DNA of 64,000 nucleotides from Oscillospiraceae bacterium (GTDB taxonomy: Bacteria; Bacillota; Clostridia; Oscillospirales; Oscillospiraceae), in NCBI GenBank assembly GCA_022846095.1, contig AP025583.1, forward strand, positions 2,294,001 through 2,358,000, given 5' to 3'. Shown here piece after piece: positions 60,095-64,000 of the stretch (position 1 is the first letter of the stretch; each line of letters starts with the position of its first letter). The notes under the pieces are model-generated. The model ran no database searches. It had not been told where the DNA came from and was given only the letters and a program-made list of their open reading frames with translations. Both the position numbers and the translations under genes were made by a program.

Positions 60095-60123
60095 TTGCAT
60101 TTCCCTGCCGGGTATGGTAATAT
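60095..60123 (+). promoter_or_regulatory. Promoter of the tRNA gene
   Basis: TTGCAT (60095-60100) and TAATAT (60118-60123) are 17 bp apart. Confidence 0.65.
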
Positions 60124-60163
60124 AACTGAGCTGTCAGCAGGAGCGCTGCTCAAGCGGCGGTAT

Positions 60164-60240
60164 GCGGCTGTAGCTCAGTTGGATAGAGTGACTGGCTACG
60201 AACCAGTAGGTCGGGGGTTCGAATCCCTTCAGCCGTACCA
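60164..60240 (+). tRNA. tRNA-Arg (anticodon ACG)
   Basis: The 77-base gene folds as a full cloverleaf: acceptor GCGGCTG with CAGCCGT (first pair G-U), D arm GCTCAGTTGGATAGAGT, anticodon arm CTGG-CTACGAA-CCAG, T arm GGGGGTTCGAATCCCTT and an encoded CCA. The anticodon ACG, modified to ICG, reads CGN arginine codons. Confidence 0.95.
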
Positions 60241-60242
60241 GT

Positions 60243-60276
60243 AAAAGCCCTGGAATCTTACGACTCCAGGGCTTTT
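60243..60276. terminator. Bidirectional terminator after the tRNA
   Basis: A perfect 12-bp stem (AAAAGCCCTGGA with complement) with a 10-base loop serves the tRNA and the convergent hydrolase gene. Confidence 0.88.
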
Positions 60277-60286
60277 CTGACGTCTT

Positions 60287-61036
60287 TTACCGGTTTAAAA
60301 ATTCGGTGATAATCCGCGCGGCCTCCTCCGAGTTGGAGGCGATGGCCGGGTGCCCTCCCGTCTCAAACACGTGGACCGAGCACCGCCGCACCAGCTTTTT
60401 AATCTGCAAGTACTCCTCCAGCGGATCCGGTATCATATCGTCCTCCCTGCTCCCCATGAGCAGCAGCGGATTTTGCAGCGTGTCCAGAGGCTTGCGGAAC
60501 AGGGGCAGGCCGGAGCGCGCAAACCGTACCAGGGTTTGTGTGTCCTGATCGACGATGCGCGCCCAGTCCTCCCCATGGCACCACTCATAGAACAGCCTGG
60601 CATTGGCGTCCCCTTTGGCAAGCGCCCGCTCCGTCAGCAGGTTTTTTGAAAAATCCGGGTACAGGGTTCTCCCCTCGAAGCTATCGGCGACCACCCTGCC
60701 GATTAAATCAGGGCGCTCCAACGCCGCGTTGAGGGCGGCGAATGCGCCCCCGCTCGTCCCCACCAGGTCGGCCTTGGGGCAGCCCAGGTGCTCCAGCAGC
60801 GCGACCGTCTGCAGCCCCTCGTCAAACCAAAGATCCGCCGGGAACCTTTCCAGCCTGTCGGACTGCCCATGTCCCAGGAAATCAACCAGTATGACGGTAA
60901 AGTGCTCCTGGTAGAGGGGTAGGAGCAGCTCAAACATCCCGGAGGAGGCGGCGTTTCCGTGCAGGAAAACCACGGGCTTTCCCCGGCCCACCTGCCTGTA
61001 AAAGACCTTCTTGGTGTTGTATAAAAAGTATGACAT
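60287..61036 (-). CDS. Alpha/beta hydrolase
   Basis: The 249-residue cytosolic enzyme has the oxyanion motif VVFLHGNAASSG, the nucleophile elbow LVGTSGGAFAAL (Ser), an acid in LLMGSREDDMIPDP and the catalytic His in ETGGHPAIA. Substrate is unknown. AGGAGG precedes the ATG at 61036. Its G+C content is lower than that of the operons before it, as for the neighbouring genes up to 62.9 kb. Confidence 0.9.
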   Translation of the reverse strand: MSYFLYNTKKVFYRQVGRGKPVVFLHGNAASSGMFELLLPLYQEHFTVILVDFLGHGQSDRLERFPADLWFDEGLQTVALLEHLGCPKADLVGTSGGAFAALNAALERPDLIGRVVADSFEGRTLYPDFSKNLLTERALAKGDANARLFYEWCHGEDWARIVDQDTQTLVRFARSGLPLFRKPLDTLQNPLLLMGSREDDMIPDPLEEYLQIKKLVRRCSVHVFETGGHPAIASNSEEAARIITEFLNR

Positions 61037-61174
61037 CCTTTTGCCTCCTAATTGGCTCCAATCAGTAAGGCATATGATAAAATTTATGCCCTACCGCCGG
61101 GCATTCCAAACTCCCATTCAAAGGCCTCCCTCCGCCTGTACTGGCTCTATGATAGCACACCGGCCACGGCGTGT

Positions 61175-61801
61175 CTACTCCGCCGCCTGTGCCGGAAGAT
61201 CGTCCAGCGCCTCGTAAAGCGCCGCATAGGCGGACAGCATGGCTTTTCTGGGCGACTCCTCCAGCGTGTCCAGCTCCAGCAGGGCGGTACGGTGCACAAC
61301 GCCGGATGTAACCTGCCCGAGCGCCAAATCGATCTTATGAAATACAAGATCCAGTACCGGCTCTCCGGACATGGGCTCCAGGTAGAGAAAATAGTAGTCG
61401 TAAGCCTGGTCATTCTCAACGGGCGGGTTCTCCAGCGGCGGAACCGCTACTTCCACCGAGTACCCATCCCAGTCCCGTTCGATGGGCAGCGCCGCAATTT
61501 TCCCATAGCGTACGCCGTCAAACGTAATTGCCGTCACACAGCGCAGCGCCCCGGTCTGCACCTTTATCCTGGAGGATGGAGCGGGACATTCCAGCACGCT
61601 GCCCTGGTAAGAAATCTGGTAGGTGTAATGGCTTTGGACTTGTTCCAGCTTATAGGACAGTGACTGCTCCCGCGCCTCCCTCAGCTCCGCCGTGGCAGCC
61701 TGTCGAAGTTGTGCCCAACTGAACGCGGAAGAGACAATCAGCGCCAGGACAGAGACAACGACCGCCGCCTGGAGGCGGGGAGGCGTAAAATGCCGCTTCA
61801 T
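61175..61801 (-). CDS. Membrane-anchored hypothetical protein
   Basis: The 208-residue protein has one N-terminal membrane segment (about 11-30, AAVVVSVLALIVSSAFSW) after a basic start, a short coiled region, and an outside domain with many aromatic and acidic residues (DWDGYSVEVAVPPLEN). I do not recognise it. Its start overlaps the stop of the sigma-like gene by 4 bp (ATGA), so it is the third gene of a compact operon. Confidence 0.65.
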   Translation of the reverse strand: MKRHFTPPRLQAAVVVSVLALIVSSAFSWAQLRQAATAELREAREQSLSYKLEQVQSHYTYQISYQGSVLECPAPSSRIKVQTGALRCVTAITFDGVRYGKIAALPIERDWDGYSVEVAVPPLENPPVENDQAYDYYFLYLEPMSGEPVLDLVFHKIDLALGQVTSGVVHRTALLELDTLEESPRKAMLSAYAALYEALDDLPAQAAE

Positions 61802-62319
61802 ATCTGGCAGTACCTCCTCATCGCCGCCTCCAGCACACGCAGCGCCCGTACCGTGCGCCGGGCACCCCAGTGGTTGAGATCCCGGATTTCATCCATCGTG
61901 TCTCCGCCCATAAAGCGGCGGGCCATCAGTTTCGCATCGACCGGGAGCTGGCCGACATAATCCCTGAGGCACACGCCATTTTGGAAATCCCCGCACCGGG
62001 AATGGAGCAGCTCCATACGGGGAATCGGAACCTGGGCTGATACCGGCGCGTCGAGGGAGACCTGGCCATACCGGGCGAAATCCAGCGCCGCCTTCTCCCG
62101 CGCCAGCTTCTCATATATCACTTTGGCGGCCGCATACCAGCCGCGGCGGCCCTCCCCGTGGAAGCCGTCCGGCTGGCACTGGTAGACCTCCAGGAAGCCC
62201 GTCCAGCCGATGTTCAGGCACTCAGAATCCCTGTCGTCCAGGCCCACCATCCGGCATATCTCACGGATCAGCTTCTCCACGCGCTCCCGGTCCCGCTTGG
62301 AAAAATCACGCCTTTTCAC
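61798..62319 (-). CDS. Sigma-factor-like protein, uncertain
   Basis: The 173-residue protein starts KRRDFSKRDRERVEKLIREI, has a middle part GWTGFLEVYQCQ reminiscent of sigma region 2 neighbourhoods, and a C-terminal helix-turn-helix-like end (LMARRFMGGDTMDEIRDLNH, GARRTVRALRVLEAAM) similar to sigma region 4. The match is weak. Overlaps of 4 bp at both ends tie it to a soluble protein upstream and a membrane protein downstream. That fits a small sigma/anti-sigma-like unit, but this is inference. Confidence 0.5.
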   Translation of the reverse strand: MKRRDFSKRDRERVEKLIREICRMVGLDDRDSECLNIGWTGFLEVYQCQPDGFHGEGRRGWYAAAKVIYEKLAREKAALDFARYGQVSLDAPVSAQVPIPRMELLHSRCGDFQNGVCLRDYVGQLPVDAKLMARRFMGGDTMDEIRDLNHWGARRTVRALRVLEAAMRRYCQI

Positions 62320-62735
62320 TCTGCCTTACGTCCTTTCCGCCTCTGCGGCTGTATCAGCTGCCCGGCCGGGGGAGGAGACGGCAGATCCCCGCTGCAGCCC
62401 ACCCAGCCGTTTTGCCCGCCGCACCACTCCAAGCGGTAGCTTACGGGCAGCTGAATCCCCCGCTCCAGCAGCAGCTCCTTCATCGGCCTGTGGGTGACCA
62501 CCCCCTTTTCTGAGAAGCAAATATTGCCCTCCGCGTCGGAACACAGCAGGATATACCTGCCGTCTTTGCTGAACCGGATGCGGAATCTGCGCTGCTTGCC
62601 CGCCTGCGTCTGAAGGGCCGTGTTCATGCTCAATACGCCCTGCGCCGTCATCGACAGCTTGGGGTGGTCATAAAACCGAACCGACTCCGGCACCTCGTCA
62701 AATGACGAAAAGTCCAACGATGTAACGTCTATCAT
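62316..62735 (-). CDS. Hypothetical protein, first gene of three-gene operon
   Basis: The 139-residue soluble protein (MIDVTSLDFSSFDEVPESVR; central RFRIRFSKDGRYILLCSDAE; basic tail) matches no family that I know. Its central block with a C-terminal RLEWCGGQNGW resembles small DNA-mimic or scaffold-like domains only loosely. The ATG at 62735 lies about 30 bases after a good promoter, and the stop overlaps the next start by 4 bp. Confidence 0.6.
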   Translation of the reverse strand: MIDVTSLDFSSFDEVPESVRFYDHPKLSMTAQGVLSMNTALQTQAGKQRRFRIRFSKDGRYILLCSDAEGNICFSEKGVVTHRPMKELLLERGIQLPVSYRLEWCGGQNGWVGCSGDLPSPPPAGQLIQPQRRKGRKAE

Positions 62736-62770
62736 ATCCCTAATCTCTTCTTATCAATAAAGTTCCTCCC

Positions 62771-62799
62771 ATTGTAGCTAAAAATGAATTTTATTTCAA
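62771..62799 (-). promoter_or_regulatory. Promoter of the three-gene operon
   Basis: On the - strand TTGAAA (62799-62794) and TACAAT (62776-62771) are 17 bp apart in an AT-rich stretch. Confidence 0.7.
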
Positions 62800-62894
62800 A
62801 TTTTTATTTTTACGACATTTTCCCCTATTTTCACCCATTTTTCTCGCTATCTCACAATACTTTTTTGTAAGGTTTTTATGGCGCTGAAAACTGT

Positions 62895-62927
62895 AAAAAG
62901 GCTGCGGCAAATTGCCGCAGCCTTTTT
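62895..62927 (-). terminator. Terminator after the YeiH-family gene
   Basis: A long stem (AAAAAGGCTGCGGCAA with complement) directly follows the stop of the - strand exporter gene and ends in U residues on that strand. Confidence 0.88.
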
Positions 62928-62933
62928 TTGATA

Positions 62934-63956
62934 TTACCACAGCCCCAGGACCAGCTGCAGCGCCAGGCTCACCCCGGTGATGCCCACCCAGCAGCACAGG
63001 CCCATCAGCAGGGGCTTGCCGCCGGTTTTGACCAGCTTGACAAGGTCGGTATTCAGCCCGATGGCGCTCATGGCCATGACGATGAAGAACTTGCTCAGGG
63101 TCTTGACGGGGGAAAAGACCGACACGGGCGCGCCCAGCCCCACCGCCGCCGTGGTAACTACGCTGGCCAGGATGAAATAGAGGATGAAAAAGGGGAACAC
63201 CTTGCGCAGCTGCACCCTTGCGGCCCCCTCCTCCGCCCTCCGGGCGCGCAGCAGGGCCAGCACCAGGGTGATGGGAATAATGGCCAGGGTGCGGGTGAGC
63301 TTGACGGTGACCGCCTTGTCCAACGTGGCCGAGCCCAGGCGGTACATGGAATCCCAGGTGGAGGCCGCCGCGGTGACCGAGGAGGTGTCGTTCACGGCGG
63401 TGCCTGCGAAGATGCCGAAGGCCTCCCCCGACGTGGTGTCGAACCCCAGCAGCGCGCCGAGGGCGGGGAAGAATACGGCGGCCAGCACGTTGAAAAAAAA
63501 GATGACCGAGATGGCCTGGGCCACCTCCTCGTCGTCCGCGTCGATGACCGGGGCGGTGGCCGCGATGGCGGAGCCGCCGCAGATGGAGGACCCCACCCCC
63601 ACCAGGGTGGAGATCTTGCCGGGGATGTGCATCACACGGTGCAGCACGTAGGCGATCACCAGCGAGGTGGTGATGGTGGCCAGGATGATGGGCAGGGACT
63701 GGAGCCCCGTCTCGGCCACCACGGAGAGGTTCATACCGAAGCCCAGCAGGATCACGGCGTACTGGAGGATTTTTTTGGAGGTAAAGGCCACGCCGCTGCG
63801 GATTTTGGCCTTGTCCTTCCAGAACAGCGCGATTACCATGCCCGCCAGGATGGCGAACACCGGGGCCCCCACCACGGGAACCAGCTTCCCCAGGAACCAC
63901 GCGGGCACCGAAATTGCCAGGCACACCAGCAGGCCCGGCAGCATCTCTTTTTTCAT
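62934..63956 (-). CDS. YeiH family (UPF0324) putative sulfate/anion exporter
   Basis: The 340-residue protein has nine or ten membrane segments and UPF0324 motifs: [50 protein letters not shown] and [20 protein letters not shown]. The family includes YeiH and proteins linked to sulfonate or sulfite handling; the substrate here is unknown. The ATG at 63956 starts MKKEMLPG. Only 44 bases of its upstream region are in the window. Confidence 0.9.
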   Translation of the reverse strand: MKKEMLPGLLVCLAISVPAWFLGKLVPVVGAPVFAILAGMVIALFWKDKAKIRSGVAFTSKKILQYAVILLGFGMNLSVVAETGLQSLPIILATITTSLVIAYVLHRVMHIPGKISTLVGVGSSICGGSAIAATAPVIDADDEEVAQAISVIFFFNVLAAVFFPALGALLGFDTTSGEAFGIFAGTAVNDTSSVTAAASTWDSMYRLGSATLDKAVTVKLTRTLAIIPITLVLALLRARRAEEGAARVQLRKVFPFFILYFILASVVTTAAVGLGAPVSVFSPVKTLSKFFIVMAMSAIGLNTDLVKLVKTGGKPLLMGLCCWVGITGVSLALQLVLGLW

Positions 63957-64000
63957 GAAGTCATCTTCTCTCTGTCTCTACAAAAATCTGTCTGCCTGAA

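Overview
The window comes from a GC-rich, spore-forming anaerobe of the Clostridia, most likely Oscillospiraceae (Flavonifractor/Lawsonibacter/Dysosmobacter-like). This is inference from the gene set: strong AGGAGG-type ribosome binding sites, a glycine-riboswitch-controlled glycine reductase with an in-frame selenocysteine codon, LysM/GH18 germination-type hydrolases, FeoA-FeoA-FeoB, BlaI/M56 regulation and many lipoproteins. I see no phage, insertion sequence, CRISPR array or rRNA. One tRNA-Arg is present. Most very long antisense frames are shadows produced by the high GC content.

Layout. 1-4363 (+): tail of an ABC-F ATPase, a broken methyltransferase, a lipoprotein behind a 22-bp-period direct repeat, and a BlaI / M56 protease / lipoprotein operon with its own operators. 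4415-7634 (-): M20 amidohydrolase, an unrecognised protein and an RsiV-like lipoprotein. 7712-13404 (-): alpha-glucoside/maltodextrin uptake operon (binding protein, two permeases, LacI regulator, 4-alpha-glucanotransferase) behind a 34-bp palindromic operator. 13676-18719: DUF624 protein, ZIP transporter, zinc alcohol dehydrogenase and a PAS/GGDEF/GAF protein. 18766-21752 (-): grdX-grdE-grdB with selenocysteine, under a tandem glycine riboswitch. 22128-24033: GluQRS and a second GGDEF protein. 24049-32589 (+): a molybdenum cofactor and molybdate uptake block headed by a Moco riboswitch, with a second Moco/Tuco-like leader before modA. 32636-34360: two divergent LytTR response regulators. 34450-38471: Cys-rich protein, hybrid histidine kinase, and a regulator with two GntR-type winged helices.

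38670-43524 is an iron locus: a small Cys/His-rich frame, a DUF3793 protein, flavodoxin, a DtxR-family repressor, two FeoA, FeoB and a FeoB-associated Cys-rich peptide. Five perfect copies and two imperfect copies of a TTAGY-N4-RCTAA dyad sit at its promoters; one perfect copy lies before the distant ZIP gene, which points to one DtxR regulon. 43699-45564 is a c-di-GMP phosphodiesterase (EAL with degenerate GGDEF).

45649-54241 is a de novo purine operon (purE-C-F-M-N, a PurO-type IMP cyclohydrolase, a stand-alone AICAR transformylase, a TraX-family membrane protein, purD). It is preceded by a structured, terminator-ended leader that I cannot assign to a known riboswitch class. 54265-64000 holds a YkvI-type transporter, an XRE regulator with a glycine-rich repeat domain, a DUF4349 lipoprotein, an amidase and a LysM/GH18 hydrolase, two tiny overlapping genes, tRNA-Arg(ACG), an alpha/beta hydrolase, a compact three-gene operon of unknown function, and a YeiH-family exporter.
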